In this document: positions 43,229 through 53,038 of the stretch, one piece after another
Numbering within the stretch: the stretch's first letter is position 1
Layout: the number at the start of each line of letters is the position of its first letter
Origin: Haliscomenobacter sp.
GTDB taxonomy: Bacteria > Bacteroidota > Bacteroidia > Chitinophagales > Saprospiraceae
Assembly: GCA_016707205.1 (NCBI GenBank)
Contig: JADJHZ010000008.1
Coordinates: 167,271 to 231,270 of the forward strand
Reading direction: 5' to 3'
DNA length: 64,000 bases
The notes under the pieces: model-generated
Seen by the model: the letters and a program-made list of their open reading frames with translations, nothing else
Databases searched by the model: none
Told to the model about the DNA's origin: nothing
Position numbers and translations under genes: made by a program

Positions 43229-44977
43229 ATGGCCTTAAAAACCAACTTTTCTGCTTTTGTCCTGCCTGCCCTCCTGCTGGGCATGCTTGGATTTACTTTT
43301 CCCGGAGAAAAGCCCGCCGAGCAACCGCCTTATTTCTCCATCACGTTTCCTGCTTCCCTGGGAGCTTCTTTTGACGGGAGGCTGTTGCTCATCCTGTCCA
43401 AAAACGACCAATCGGAACCCCGGTTCCAAATCGCCGATGGGCCGGAAACCCAGCTGGTTTTCGGAATCGACGCCGACGACTGGAAAGCGGGACAACCCTT
43501 GATGATCGACGCTTCCGCACTCGGCTACCCGATTGAAAGCCTCCGGAATGTACCCAAAGGAGAGTACGTCGTTCAGGCCCTGTTGCACAAATACGAAACT
43601 TTTAAACGGGCCGACGGGCACGTGGTCAAACTTCCTATGGACAGAGGAGAAGGCCAGCAATGGAATCTTGCTCCGGGCAACCTGTACTCGGCGCCGGTCA
43701 AAATCCAGTTCGACCCTCAATCGGCAAAGGTCGTCCATATCCAACTCAGCAAGGCAATCCCTCCCATCGAGTCGCCCAAAGACTCCAAATACATCAAACA
43801 CATCAAAATCCGGAGTAAATTGCTGTCCGACTTCTGGGGCCGCGACTTTTTCCTGGGCGCCCATGTGTTGTTGCCCGAAGGTTGGGATACCCATCCCAAC
43901 GCGCGCTACCCTTTAGCCATTTTCCACGGGCATTTCCCCGCAGATTTCGGCGGATGGCGCACTACGCCGCCGGATACGACGCAGCCTTGCCAGTACAGCA
44001 GCCGGTTCAAAATCGATTGCTATAACCGCATCCAGCAACAGGAAGCCTACGATTTTTACAAGCTCTGGACCGGGCCGAATTTCCCCCGGGTGATCGCGAT
44101 CGAAATCCAGCACGCCAATCCCTACTACGACGATTCCTATGCCGTAAACTCCCAAAACCTTGGCCCCTACGGCGACGCCATCACCTATGAGCTTCTCCCC
44201 TACATCGAAAAAGAATTCCGAGGGATCGGACAGGGGTGGGCCCGCTTTACCTACGGAGGCTCCACCGGGGGATGGGAAGCCCTGGCGGTACAAACCTTTT
44301 ACCCGGAAGAATACAACGGATGCTATGCCGCTTGCCCCGACCCCATTGATTTCCGGGCCTTCACCACGGTAAATATTTATGAGGACAAAAACGCCTACTT
44401 CCTCGATAACAGTTTCAAATCTACCCCAAGACCCGGCCATAGAGACTACCTCGGGCACGTTTCCGCTACCTTAAAGGAAATGAACTTAAAGGAATTGGTC
44501 CTGGGCACGAAAAGCCGGTCCGGACAACAATTTGACATCTGGGAGGCGGTGTATTCTCCCATCGGGCCCGACGGCTACCCTCAGCGCTTGTGGGATAAAT
44601 ACTCCGGTCTGATTAATCCCGAAGTAGCGGCCTTCTGGCGTGAAAACTACGATCTCGCCTACATCCTGAAACGGGACTGGGCAAAAAACGGCGCCAAATG
44701 GCGCGGAAAGATCCATATTTATTGCGGGGATATGGACAACTTTTACCTCAATAACGCCGTCTACCTCATGGAAGATTTTCTTAAAGAAACCACAAACCCA
44801 CCTTACGACGGGGAGGTTGATTATGGAGACCGCGCCGAGCATTGCTGGAATGGAGATCACACGCAACCCAATTACATCTCCCGATTGCGGTATCACCGGA
44901 TGTTTATTCCCAAATGGGCGGAAGAAGTGAAATCCAGGGCGCCGAAAGGGGCCGACCTCAAATCCTGGAGATATTGA
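43229..44977 (+). CDS. Secreted esterase-like alpha/beta hydrolase
   Basis: With ATG 43229 the product is 582 residues with a signal peptide (FVLPALLLGMLGFTFPG). The first 210 residues are beta-rich with no recognised motif. Then comes a D-type esterase fold (PF00756-like): YPLAIFHGHFP, a nucleophile elbow FTYGGSTGGWEALAVQ (Ser in GGSTGG), ACPDPIDFRAF, and late acidic and His candidates (IYCGDMDNF; AEHCWNGDH). Related proteins are annotated as enterochelin-esterase-like or putative esterases. Substrate unknown. The upstream rny terminator makes it an independent unit; moaA begins 15 nt after its stop and could be co-transcribed. Confidence 0.8.
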   Translation: MALKTNFSAFVLPALLLGMLGFTFPGEKPAEQPPYFSITFPASLGASFDGRLLLILSKNDQSEPRFQIADGPETQLVFGIDADDWKAGQPLMIDASALGYPIESLRNVPKGEYVVQALLHKYETFKRADGHVVKLPMDRGEGQQWNLAPGNLYSAPVKIQFDPQSAKVVHIQLSKAIPPIESPKDSKYIKHIKIRSKLLSDFWGRDFFLGAHVLLPEGWDTHPNARYPLAIFHGHFPADFGGWRTTPPDTTQPCQYSSRFKIDCYNRIQQQEAYDFYKLWTGPNFPRVIAIEIQHANPYYDDSYAVNSQNLGPYGDAITYELLPYIEKEFRGIGQGWARFTYGGSTGGWEALAVQTFYPEEYNGCYAACPDPIDFRAFTTVNIYEDKNAYFLDNSFKSTPRPGHRDYLGHVSATLKEMNLKELVLGTKSRSGQQFDIWEAVYSPIGPDGYPQRLWDKYSGLINPEVAAFWRENYDLAYILKRDWAKNGAKWRGKIHIYCGDMDNFYLNNAVYLMEDFLKETTNPPYDGEVDYGDRAEHCWNGDHTQPNYISRLRYHRMFIPKWAEEVKSRAPKGADLKSWRY

Positions 44978-44992
44978 GCTGACATTTATCCT

Positions 44993-45985
44993 ATGCCGTT
45001 ATTCGACAATCATGGACGGATCATCAACTACGTGCGGATCGCCGTCACCGACCGATGCAATCTACGCTGCTTCTATTGCATGCCGGAAAAAGGAATCCAG
45101 TACGTCCCTAAAGACGATCTGCTAACCTATGAGGAGCTTATCCGGCTCAGCCGTTTATTCGTGAGCCTGGGGGTTGAAAAGATCCGCATCACCGGCGGCG
45201 AGCCTTTCGTGCGCAGAGATATGATGGAATTCCTGCGCAGCCTGAGCCAAATGGAGGGCTTAAAACAAATTCATATCACGACCAACGGCACGACGACCGA
45301 ACCTCTTGTTCCGGAGTTAAAAGCGCTGGGAATCCATTCAGTGAATCTCAGTCTGGACACGCTCGATCCGGCGCGCTTTTTCCAGATCACCCGAAGGGAT
45401 GTCTTCCCCGAAGTGATGAATACCTTCCATGCCTTGATCCGGCATGGAATCCCTACCAAAATCAACGCAGTGGTCATGGAGGGAAAAAACATCGAGGATA
45501 TCCTTCCCCTCGTGGAACTGGCCCGGGAATATCCCGTCAGCGTCCGATTTATTGAAGAAATGCCATTTAACGGAGAAGGCCGCCTGGCACTGGACCAGTT
45601 TTGGAACCATCGCCGCATTCTGGATCATATCCGCGCCAGGTTTCCGGAGATAGAAAAAGTACCTGATCCTCCCCACTCCACGTCGTACAATTACCGCATC
45701 CCCGGCTTTCAGGGCAAAATCGGCCTGATTGCCGCTTACTCCCGGACGTTCTGCGGAACCTGTAACCGGATCCGCCTGACTCCGCAGGGTACACTGAAAA
45801 CCTGTCTGTACGACGATGGGGTATTCAATATCAAGAACCTCATGCGTGCTGGCGCCACCGACGAACAATTAACGGAATCCCTGGTCCAGGCCCTGAATCA
45901 CCGCGCAAAAGATGGCTGGGAAGCAGAGAAAAACCGTAATTTTGGATTGCCCATTTCCGAATCCATGTCAACCATCGGAGGGTAA
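44993..45985 (+). CDS. moaA: GTP 3',8-cyclase, molybdenum cofactor synthesis
   Basis: A 330-residue radical SAM enzyme. N-terminal cluster Cys22, Cys26, Cys29 in TDRCNLRCFYCMPEKG; GGEPFVRRD SAM motif; C-terminal second cluster in FCGTCNRIRLTPQGTLKTCLYDDG; and the conserved terminal Gly-Gly (STIGG). It converts GTP to 3',8-cyclo-7,8-dihydro-GTP, the substrate of MoaC, whose gene lies 4.7 kb downstream. With the FdhF-like enzyme and mobA-like gene it makes a molybdenum group. moaD, moaE, moeA and mog are not in the window. Confidence 0.96.
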   Translation: MPLFDNHGRIINYVRIAVTDRCNLRCFYCMPEKGIQYVPKDDLLTYEELIRLSRLFVSLGVEKIRITGGEPFVRRDMMEFLRSLSQMEGLKQIHITTNGTTTEPLVPELKALGIHSVNLSLDTLDPARFFQITRRDVFPEVMNTFHALIRHGIPTKINAVVMEGKNIEDILPLVELAREYPVSVRFIEEMPFNGEGRLALDQFWNHRRILDHIRARFPEIEKVPDPPHSTSYNYRIPGFQGKIGLIAAYSRTFCGTCNRIRLTPQGTLKTCLYDDGVFNIKNLMRAGATDEQLTESLVQALNHRAKDGWEAEKNRNFGLPISESMSTIGG

Positions 45986-46067
45986 TCCTCAATAACCCTT
46001 CCCCAGCTTTTAAAAGACATTGGAACAGGGTATTTCATTTCCCTTTGACCCGAACAGCAAACACGTC

Positions 46068-48410
46068 ATGGCTAAGAAGAAAAAACAAACAGCCGAACCA
46101 TCCGAATCGACCGTTCCTGTAAACGAAGGGACGGAGCGCTCCCCCGAACGTTTTACCGGCTTAAAGAAGAAAAAGCCAAAACAGAACACTGCGGGTGCAC
46201 CGGCTGTCCAGGTTGCCCTTGGCCATGTGCGTAAATACATGGCGCCCGGAGACGCCGCAAAGGTCATGTTCCGGCTCAACCAAAAGGGCGGGATCGACTG
46301 CCCCGGATGCGCTTGGCCCGATCCCGACGACGACCGGTCCAAACTCGGCGAATACTGCGAAAACGGCATCAAAGCCATCGCCGAAGAAGCCCAGAAAAAA
46401 ATGATCGGAAGAGGTTTTTTCGCTCAGCATTCAGTTGCCGAACTAGGGCAATGGCTCGATTTTGAGCTCGGAAAAGCCGGAAGGCTCGCCGAGCCCCTGG
46501 TCCTCGAAGCGGGCGCCACCCACTACCAGCCCATCTCTTGGGAAGATGCCTTCCAACTCATCGCAGAAGAACTCCGTCAGCTGGCATCCCCCGACGAGGC
46601 GGTGTTTTATACCTCCGGCCGCACCAGCAACGAAGCGGCCTTCCTGTATCAGCTTTTCGTCCGCGAGTTCGGCACCAATAACCTTCCCGATTGTTCCAAT
46701 ATGTGCCACGAAGCGTCCGGGAAAGCCATGAACGCCACGCTCGGCACGGGAAAGGGCACCGTCACCCTGGCCGACTTTTACGAAAGCGACCTGATTGTTA
46801 TTCTCGGCCAAAACCCTGGGACCAACCACCCCCGCATGCTCAGCGCCCTGGAACGCTGCAAAGAGAACGGCGGTAAGATCATCGCCATCAACCCCCTGAA
46901 AGAAGCCGGATTACTCCGATTCTCCAATCCGCAACGGCCAGCCAAAATGCTGGGAAAAGGAACTGCGCTGGCCGACTTATTCCTTCAAGTCCGGATCAAC
47001 GGCGATATTCCCCTGCTCAAGGCCATTATGTCCCTGATGTTGTACGACGAGCGAACCAAACCTGGTTCCGCTTTCGACATGGAGTTCATTACCCAATATA
47101 CCGAGGGGTATGAGGCCTTTGTTACCGACCTTCTCACCTACGATTTCAATACCTTGGCGGAAGCTTCCGGCGTTCCTCGCAAAGACATCAAAGAGGCGGT
47201 GGAAATGATCAAAAAAGCGGACAAAATGATCGTCTGCTGGGCTATGGGCCTGACCCAGCACGCGAATGGAGTAGACAACATCCGGGAAATCGTCAACTTG
47301 TTATTACTCAAAGGAGCTATCGGCAAACCCGGCTCCGGGGCTTGCCCCGTGCGCGGGCACAGCAACGTGCAGGGCGACCGCACTATGGGAATCTGGGAAT
47401 CCCCCAAACCGGAGTTCCTGGATAAACTTCAAGAAGTGTTTGGATTTAACCCTCCGCGGGAGCACGGGTATTCTACCGTCGACGCCATTCAGGCAATGCA
47501 TAAGGAAAAAGCAAAAGTATTCTTCGGCATGGGCGGCAATTTTCTCTCCGCCTCCCCCGATACAGAATTTACCGCAGACGCCCTGCGCAAATGCCGGCTT
47601 ACGGTGCACGTGTCCACCAAGCTCAACCGAAGCCACCTCATCCATGGCCGGCGGGCCCTCATCCTGCCTTGCCTGGGCCGGACCGACCGGGACCTGCAAT
47701 CCTCCGGGGAGCAATTGGTGAGCACCGAGAGCTCCAGCTCCGTGGTGCAAATGTCCAAAGGCGTCTTGCCTCCCATTTCTTCCCATTTGCGCAGCGAACC
47801 CGCCATCGTTGCCGGATTGGCCAAAGCGGTGCTCGGCAACCGTTCCAAGGTCGATTGGGACGCCATGACCTCGAATTACGACCACATCCGGGACGCCATC
47901 GAAAAGACCATCCCCGGCTTTGATTCGTACAACAAGCGGGTTCGCGAGCCCGGCGGCTTTATGCTGCCCAATCCGGCCCGAAACCGGTCCTTCCCCACCG
48001 CCTCCGGGAAAGCCCATTTCTCCATAGCTCCTTTGCCTGAAAACCTCGTAGCGCCCGGCCAGTATGTTCTGATGAGCATCCGGAGCCACGACCAGTTCAA
48101 TACCACCGTGTATGGCCTCGACGACCGGTACCGGGGCATCTACAACGAGCGCCGCGTAGTATTGCTCAACCCAGAGGATATGCGCCGGGAGGACATTGCA
48201 GAAGGGCAAAAAATCCACCTCATCAGCGAATACCAGGGCGTTACCCGCACGGCTAGCCACTTTCTTGCCCTGGGTTACGATATTCCTGCCGGGTGCGCAG
48301 CCGCCTATTTCCCAGAAGCCAATGTGTTGATACCGGTAGACGCCCACGACCCGGAAAGCAAAACCCCGGCGTCTAAATTCATTCTTATCCGAATCGAAAA
48401 AGCAGGTTAA
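46068..48410 (+). CDS. FdhF/YdeP-type molybdopterin oxidoreductase
   Basis: A 780-residue cytoplasmic protein of the formate-dehydrogenase-alpha-like (YdeP) family. A basic low-complexity N-terminus (about 1-45) precedes GGIDCPGCAWPDP, the family's CxxC site. Molybdopterin domains follow: GRTSNEAAFLYQLFVREFGTNN, VILGQNPGTNHPRM, CPVRGHSNVQGDRTMGI, and a C-terminal dinucleotide-binding domain (VLMSIRSHDQFNTTVYGLDDRYRGIYNERRVV). No signal peptide, no full 4Fe-4S motif and no partner subunits are seen. YdeP is linked to acid resistance in enteric bacteria, but the reaction is unknown. Start ATG 46068 preferred over an upstream TTG at 46020. Codes between moaA and moaC, consistent with cofactor supply. 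Confidence 0.9.
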   Translation: MAKKKKQTAEPSESTVPVNEGTERSPERFTGLKKKKPKQNTAGAPAVQVALGHVRKYMAPGDAAKVMFRLNQKGGIDCPGCAWPDPDDDRSKLGEYCENGIKAIAEEAQKKMIGRGFFAQHSVAELGQWLDFELGKAGRLAEPLVLEAGATHYQPISWEDAFQLIAEELRQLASPDEAVFYTSGRTSNEAAFLYQLFVREFGTNNLPDCSNMCHEASGKAMNATLGTGKGTVTLADFYESDLIVILGQNPGTNHPRMLSALERCKENGGKIIAINPLKEAGLLRFSNPQRPAKMLGKGTALADLFLQVRINGDIPLLKAIMSLMLYDERTKPGSAFDMEFITQYTEGYEAFVTDLLTYDFNTLAEASGVPRKDIKEAVEMIKKADKMIVCWAMGLTQHANGVDNIREIVNLLLLKGAIGKPGSGACPVRGHSNVQGDRTMGIWESPKPEFLDKLQEVFGFNPPREHGYSTVDAIQAMHKEKAKVFFGMGGNFLSASPDTEFTADALRKCRLTVHVSTKLNRSHLIHGRRALILPCLGRTDRDLQSSGEQLVSTESSSSVVQMSKGVLPPISSHLRSEPAIVAGLAKAVLGNRSKVDWDAMTSNYDHIRDAIEKTIPGFDSYNKRVREPGGFMLPNPARNRSFPTASGKAHFSIAPLPENLVAPGQYVLMSIRSHDQFNTTVYGLDDRYRGIYNERRVVLLNPEDMRREDIAEGQKIHLISEYQGVTRTASHFLALGYDIPAGCAAAYFPEANVLIPVDAHDPESKTPASKFILIRIEKAG

Positions 48411-48471
48411 AGCAGGGCATTTGTGCCTGCGCTCCTTTTTCATTACTTCCCAAAATCAACCCTGACGCGCC

Positions 48472-50641
48472 ATGAAACCCATTTCCTTTCTCCTTCTCGC
48501 TCTGATCCTCCTGGTCTCCTCCTGCAACAAGGACAAACCGTCCGGAGCGGAGGCTTCCGCTGTCATTCGGATGCAGTCGGATTTTCCAACGCCTCCGTCG
48601 GCAAAAAAAATCCCCCAGACTTTTTCCGAACATGGGTATACCCGGGTCGATAACTACTTCTGGCTGAGAGACAAAACCAACCCCGAGGTCATCCAGTATC
48701 TGGAATCGGAAAACAGCTACAGCGATACCGCGATGGCCCATACCCAGTCTTTACAGGAGCAATTGGCGAAGGAAATGAAAGGGAGGATCAAGGAAGACGA
48801 CTCCAGCGTGCCGGTACTGAGCAATGGATACTATTATTACGCCAAAACGGAAAAAGATAAACAGTATCCCGTTTGGTGCAGAAAAAAAGGAAGCCTGGAC
48901 GCTGCGGAGGAGGTGTTGCTCGACGGCAACGCGCTTTCCCAGGGCAAACCGGCTTTCCTTATGGGTGGATACAAAGTTAGCCCCGACAATCAATTGCTGG
49001 CATACCGCACCAATTATACCGGGTCCTACGTCGAATTTACCCTGCACATCCGCGACTTGCGCACAGGAAAAGACCTGGAAGATCAAATTGAACGCGCAGG
49101 CAGCTTCGTTTGGGCCAACGACAGCCGCACGATCTTCTATACCGCGCCCAACGAAGCGCTGCGCCCTTACCGGCTCTATCGGTATGAAATTGGGAGCCGC
49201 CGCCCTGCAGAATTGCTTTTGGAAGAAAAAGACGACCTGTTCGAACTCAGCCTCAGCAAGAGCCGCACAGGCGAATTCATATTCCTCGGGTCGGGGAGCT
49301 TTACGTCTTCAGAATACCGCTACCTGCCGGCCGGACAACCCAAAGGAAGTTTCAAGCTGATTGCTGCCCGAAAACCCAATGTCCGCTACTACCCGGAAGC
49401 GCATAAAGACCGGTTATTTTTTCTTGTCAAAGACTCCGGCGCGCCCAATTTCAAGGTCATGCAAGCTCCGGTTAAAGGCTTTGAGAACAGTTCCTCCTGG
49501 AAAACCTTCGTGGCGCACGATCCCAAAGTAAAAATAGAAGGCATCGACGCTTTTGAAAAATTTCTGGCCCTGACCGTTCGCACCAATGGGCTTCAGGAGA
49601 TCCGGATTTTGGATCTCGATGGGAAATCCGCCAAAAAGTATCTTTCCCGGAGCCTGTCTTTGCCCTGTTTCAGGGCGAAAATCCCGAATATGCTTCGCCT
49701 AACTTCCGCTACCTCTATACCTCGCTCAACCGGCCCATGAGTACATTTGACTTCGACGTGGCCACGGGGAAAAGTGCGTTGTTGAAACAGGAAGAAATCC
49801 CCAGCGGCTTTAACCCCGATGACTACGAGGTCAAACGCCTGTGGGCCACCGCACCCGACGGGGTGAAAGTACCGATGGCTCTGGTACACAAAAAGGGCCT
49901 TCAGCTCAACGGCGCCAACCCCGCCCTGCTCTATTCCTATGGCTCGTATGGGTACAGCACCGACCCCTGGTTCAACGCCAATGCCTTTAGCCTGGTAGAC
50001 CGGGGTTTGTCTATGCGATCGCCCAGATTCGGGGCGGCAGCGAGATGGGCGAGCAATGGTATGAAGATGGCAAATTGCTGAAGAAGAAAAACACTTTCAC
50101 CGATTTTATTGCCTGCGCTGAACAACTGATCCAGGACAAGTACACGTCCAAAGACCTGCTCGCCATAAACGGAGGCAGCGCCGGCGGGCTTTTAATGGGC
50201 GCCGTAGCCAATATGCGCCCCGACCTGTTTAAGGTCGTCGTCGCCGAAGTGCCCTTCGTCGATGTAATCAATACCATGCTGGATCCCAACCTCCCCCTGA
50301 CCACACAGGAATGGGAACAATGGGGAAACCCAAACGACAAAACCTACTACGACTACATGCGATCCTATTCTCCCTACGACAATATCGAAAAGAAAGACTA
50401 TCCCAACCTGCTCCTGACCGGGGGGCTCAACGATTCGCAGGTGCTTTTCCACGAACCGGCAAAATTTGCCGCCAAACTGCGCGAGCTAAAAACCGACAAC
50501 AACTTGCTCTTGTTGAAGATCAATATGGACTCCGGGCACGGAGGCGCTACCGGAAGGTTTGATTACCTCAAAGAGGAAGCGTTCCGCTACGCATTTGTCA
50601 TGGACCGCCTGGGAATCAAGGAGAAGAAACTCAAAAACTAA
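48472..50641 (+). CDS. Prolyl oligopeptidase-family (S9A) lipoprotein (two frameshifts)
   Basis: Three frames form one gene of about 723 codons. The signal peptide has a lipobox (LLVSSC, Cys17). The beta-propeller spans about residues 60-440 and the catalytic alpha/beta hydrolase follows: INGGSAGGLLMGAVA (nucleophile Ser in GGSAGG), LLTGGLNDSQV (Asp) and DSGHGG (His). It cleaves after proline in short peptides, here at the envelope. The breaks are in CCC at 49646-49648 and TTT at 50006-50008; adding one base to each restores YLSPEPVFALFQGENPEYASP and DRGFVYAIAQIRGG. Both are homopolymer losses, so sequencing error is likely. The stop shares one base with the moaC ATG, so translation is coupled. 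Confidence 0.88.
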
Positions 50642-51123
50642 TGGCTGATCAGTTCACCCATTTGGACGCTGCCGGCAATCCGGCTATGGTCGATGTCGGC
50701 GAAAAACAAATTACCCGGCGTACCGCCAGGGCAAGGGCTATTGTCGTACTGCCTGACCAGGTCATGGATCTGCTCGAAGGAGAGGAAATCCACACCAAAA
50801 AAGGACCGGTTTTTCAAACCGCGATCCTGGCAGGGATCATGGCGGCCAAAAAAACAGGGGAACTGATCCCGCTATGCCATCCCCTGGGCCTCGATAACTG
50901 CAAGGTAGAAATCCGGGTCAGCGCGCATCGGGAAATTGTGATCCAATGCACCGCCGTCATCACGGCAAAAACCGGAGTGGAAATGGAAGCCCTCACTGGG
51001 GCTTCCATTGCTGCCCTAACGATCTATGATATGGCCAAAGCGTTCTCGCACGATATCCTCATCAAGGAAATCCGGCTGATGGAAAAAACCGGAGGCAAAT
51101 CCGATTTTAAACGGGAAGACTAA
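50641..51123 (+). CDS. moaC: Cyclic pyranopterin monophosphate synthase
   Basis: A 160-residue enzyme that completes cPMP from the MoaA product. The family core is intact: MVDVGEKQITRRTARARAIV, IPLCHPLGLDNCKVEI, and VEMEALTGASIAALTIYDMAKAF with the catalytic Lys in the following DILIKEIRLMEKTGGKSDF. Length is standard. The ATG overlaps the preceding peptidase stop by one base, and the mobA-like gene follows after 15 nt. Confidence 0.96.
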   Translation: MADQFTHLDAAGNPAMVDVGEKQITRRTARARAIVVLPDQVMDLLEGEEIHTKKGPVFQTAILAGIMAAKKTGELIPLCHPLGLDNCKVEIRVSAHREIVIQCTAVITAKTGVEMEALTGASIAALTIYDMAKAFSHDILIKEIRLMEKTGGKSDFKRED

Positions 51124-51138
51124 CCAGCTGTACTTCGC

Positions 51139-52302
51139 ATGGAGCAAGCTCACCAAAAACATGCCGGCATCCAACGGGCGGCTTACGGAACGTTTCACCG
51201 CCAGGAATGGGCTTTTATCGGCGCTCCCTGCGGGAGCATCAAAAAATTGGCTAGCGCCATTGCCGCTTCGCTCCGGGAGCGCTGGAAAATCGGTTATGCC
51301 GATGCCGACCACCAGGAGGCCGGCGCCCCTGCCCGGGAGACCCTCCTTACCCGGGGATTTTCGCTGGAGTACACCGATAAAATTGCCTATCACCGCCTGG
51401 ACTTTCAGGCCAGTCTCGACGCATACCAATACCGTACCCTGTTCAACGACCAGGATCTCGTGCTCGTCAACGGCAATCATTATACTGCCAAACGGCAGAT
51501 CGTGCTCATCGACCCGAGGAAAGAAGCTTCCCTCCAAAAAAAACTGGACCGCCTCACCCAGGTGGATCTCCTCCTCCTAACGGAAGACCATCTGATCCCT
51601 TACCCTTTCCTGCTGGATCACCTGAGTGAATTAGGGCAAAAAGACGTTCCCATCCTTTCGATTAACGATACGGCATCCATCGCTGGCTTTTTGAACCAAC
51701 ATCTCGAAAACTCCTTGCCCCCGCTTTTGGGGCTGGTATTGGCCGGCGGGAAAAGCGTCCGCATGGGCGACGACAAAAGCCGGATCGATTACCACGGCCT
51801 GCCTCAGCGCGATCATGCGGCGCGGCTCCTTCAGCCCTACTGCCGGGAGGTGTATCTCTCGGTGCGTCCAGACCAAACAGGGGAACCGAACCATTCGTTT
51901 CCTTTGATTACCGATACGTTCCTGGGCTTGGGCCCTTTGGGGGCCATCCTTTCTGCCTTCCGGGAAAAGCCCGATGCTGCCTGGCTGGTCATCGCGTGCG
52001 ATCTCCCCTTTTTAAACCCGGACACCCTCGAGCTTTTACTCCGCGAGCGCAATCCCAGCCTCATGGCGACCGCCTTCAACAGCCCCGTGAACAACCTTCC
52101 GGAACCCCTTATCGCCATTTGGGAACCCAGAAGCTACCCCATTCTGCTCCAGTTTCTTGCCCAAGGCTATGACTGCCCCCGCAAAGCGCTGATTAACTCC
52201 CCTATCCACCTGCTGGAAGCGCCCGATCCCCAAACCCTGGAAAACGTCAATACGCCGGAAGAAAAGGAGATGGCCTTGGAAAAGTTAAGGAAAAAGGAAT
52301 AG
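51139..52302 (+). CDS. mobA: Molybdenum cofactor guanylyltransferase-like protein (MobB-like + MobA)
   Basis: A 387-residue two-domain protein. The C-terminal half (about 190-380) is MobA: LGLVLAGGKSVRMGDDKSRIDYHG binds the nucleotide, ITDTFLGLGPLGAILSAF and VIACDLPFLNPDTL follow. The N-terminal half (about 20-185) resembles a MobB-like P-loop domain, but its Walker A is degenerate (FIGAPCGSIKKLASAI instead of GxxGxGKT), while later features such as YADADHQ and VDLLLLTEDH remain. MobA attaches GMP to molybdopterin; MobB assists. The fusion is common in Bacteroidota, so whether the altered P-loop still binds nucleotide is the open point. Confidence 0.85.
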   Translation: MEQAHQKHAGIQRAAYGTFHRQEWAFIGAPCGSIKKLASAIAASLRERWKIGYADADHQEAGAPARETLLTRGFSLEYTDKIAYHRLDFQASLDAYQYRTLFNDQDLVLVNGNHYTAKRQIVLIDPRKEASLQKKLDRLTQVDLLLLTEDHLIPYPFLLDHLSELGQKDVPILSINDTASIAGFLNQHLENSLPPLLGLVLAGGKSVRMGDDKSRIDYHGLPQRDHAARLLQPYCREVYLSVRPDQTGEPNHSFPLITDTFLGLGPLGAILSAFREKPDAAWLVIACDLPFLNPDTLELLLRERNPSLMATAFNSPVNNLPEPLIAIWEPRSYPILLQFLAQGYDCPRKALINSPIHLLEAPDPQTLENVNTPEEKEMALEKLRKKE

Positions 52303-52389
52303 ACTTGCTGCGGTGGGTGCTTCGGGCGCTTTGGAGGTTCGGCTTGAACGAAAAACCGATTACTTTTGTTAAAAAGAAAAAAGGGGAAT

Positions 52390-52614
52390 ATGGGCGCATT
52401 AAGCATTCATACTATTGGGAATGAGGTAGTCATTCGGTTGAATAAGGAAAATTTCAGCGATGCCTACCTGATGTCTCTGCTCCGGCGACTGCGATTAGAG
52501 GAGTTGGCCCAAAAAGCGCAATTGGACGAGCAACTCATAGGTCTTGCCGAAGAGATTAACCGGCAATGGTGGGAAGAAAACAACCAAAAATTCCTCGATA
52601 ACACGAATAAATAA
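52390..52614 (+). CDS. Antitoxin-like small protein (VapB-type partner)
   Basis: A 74-residue protein starting at ATG 52390 (MGALSIHTIGNEVVIRLNKENFS), with a short beta start followed by helices (YLMSLLRRLRLEELAQKAQLDEQLIGLAEEINRQWWEENNQKF). It is acidic overall and precedes a PIN-domain gene with a TAATG overlap at 52614, the usual antitoxin-toxin order. No canonical AbrB or RHH fold can be confirmed by eye. Base composition is visibly more AT-rich than the neighbouring genes, which suggests recent arrival. Confidence 0.7.
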   Translation: MGALSIHTIGNEVVIRLNKENFSDAYLMSLLRRLRLEELAQKAQLDEQLIGLAEEINRQWWEENNQKFLDNTNK

Positions 52615-53024
52615 TGGAACGCTGGGTTGTTGTAGATACCAACCTCATTTTCTCCAGCCTAATTGCATCCTCTTCGAGTATTCGGGATACCCTTTTGGAT
52701 GAATCGTTTCAATTCCACGCGCCTAATTTTATCATTGCTGAGTTGTTTAAGCACAAAGAGCGATTGCTTCGATTTTCCAAATTGAGCGAGCCTGAACTGC
52801 TTGAGTTGTTCAATGGTATCACAGAGCGCATACAATTTACCCCATTGGATTTTATTTCCCAGAAAAGCCGCGATACTGCTTTTGCCCTATGCGTGGATGT
52901 GGATGCCAAAGACACCCCTTTTGTCGCGTTGGCCATCGAATTAGACGCTCCTCTTTGGACCGGGGATAAAAAGTTGGTTCTCGGTCTGCGAAAAAAGGGA
53001 TTTGACCGTTTTTTTGAAATCTAG
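52614..53024 (+). CDS. PIN-domain ribonuclease toxin (VapC-like)
   Basis: A 136-residue PIN-domain protein. The acidic metal-binding residues are in place: Asp8 (WVVVDTNLIFSSL), Glu43 (FIIAELFKHKERL), Asp100 (VDAKDTPFVALAIEL) and Asp118 (LWTGDKKLV). PIN toxins cut tRNA or rRNA until neutralised by the partner antitoxin. It overlaps the antitoxin stop by one base. After its stop, a 16-unit heptamer array fills the gap to the convergent reductase gene. Confidence 0.88.
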   Translation: MERWVVVDTNLIFSSLIASSSSIRDTLLDESFQFHAPNFIIAELFKHKERLLRFSKLSEPELLELFNGITERIQFTPLDFISQKSRDTAFALCVDVDAKDTPFVALAIELDAPLWTGDKKLVLGLRKKGFDRFFEI

Positions 53025-53038
53025 TTCAGCCGCACCCC

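Noticed and set aside
49640..50081. Programmed ribosomal frameshifting in the prolyl oligopeptidase gene
   Set aside because: No slippery heptamer with a downstream pseudoknot is evident, two losses are needed, and similar homopolymer breaks affect unrelated genes.
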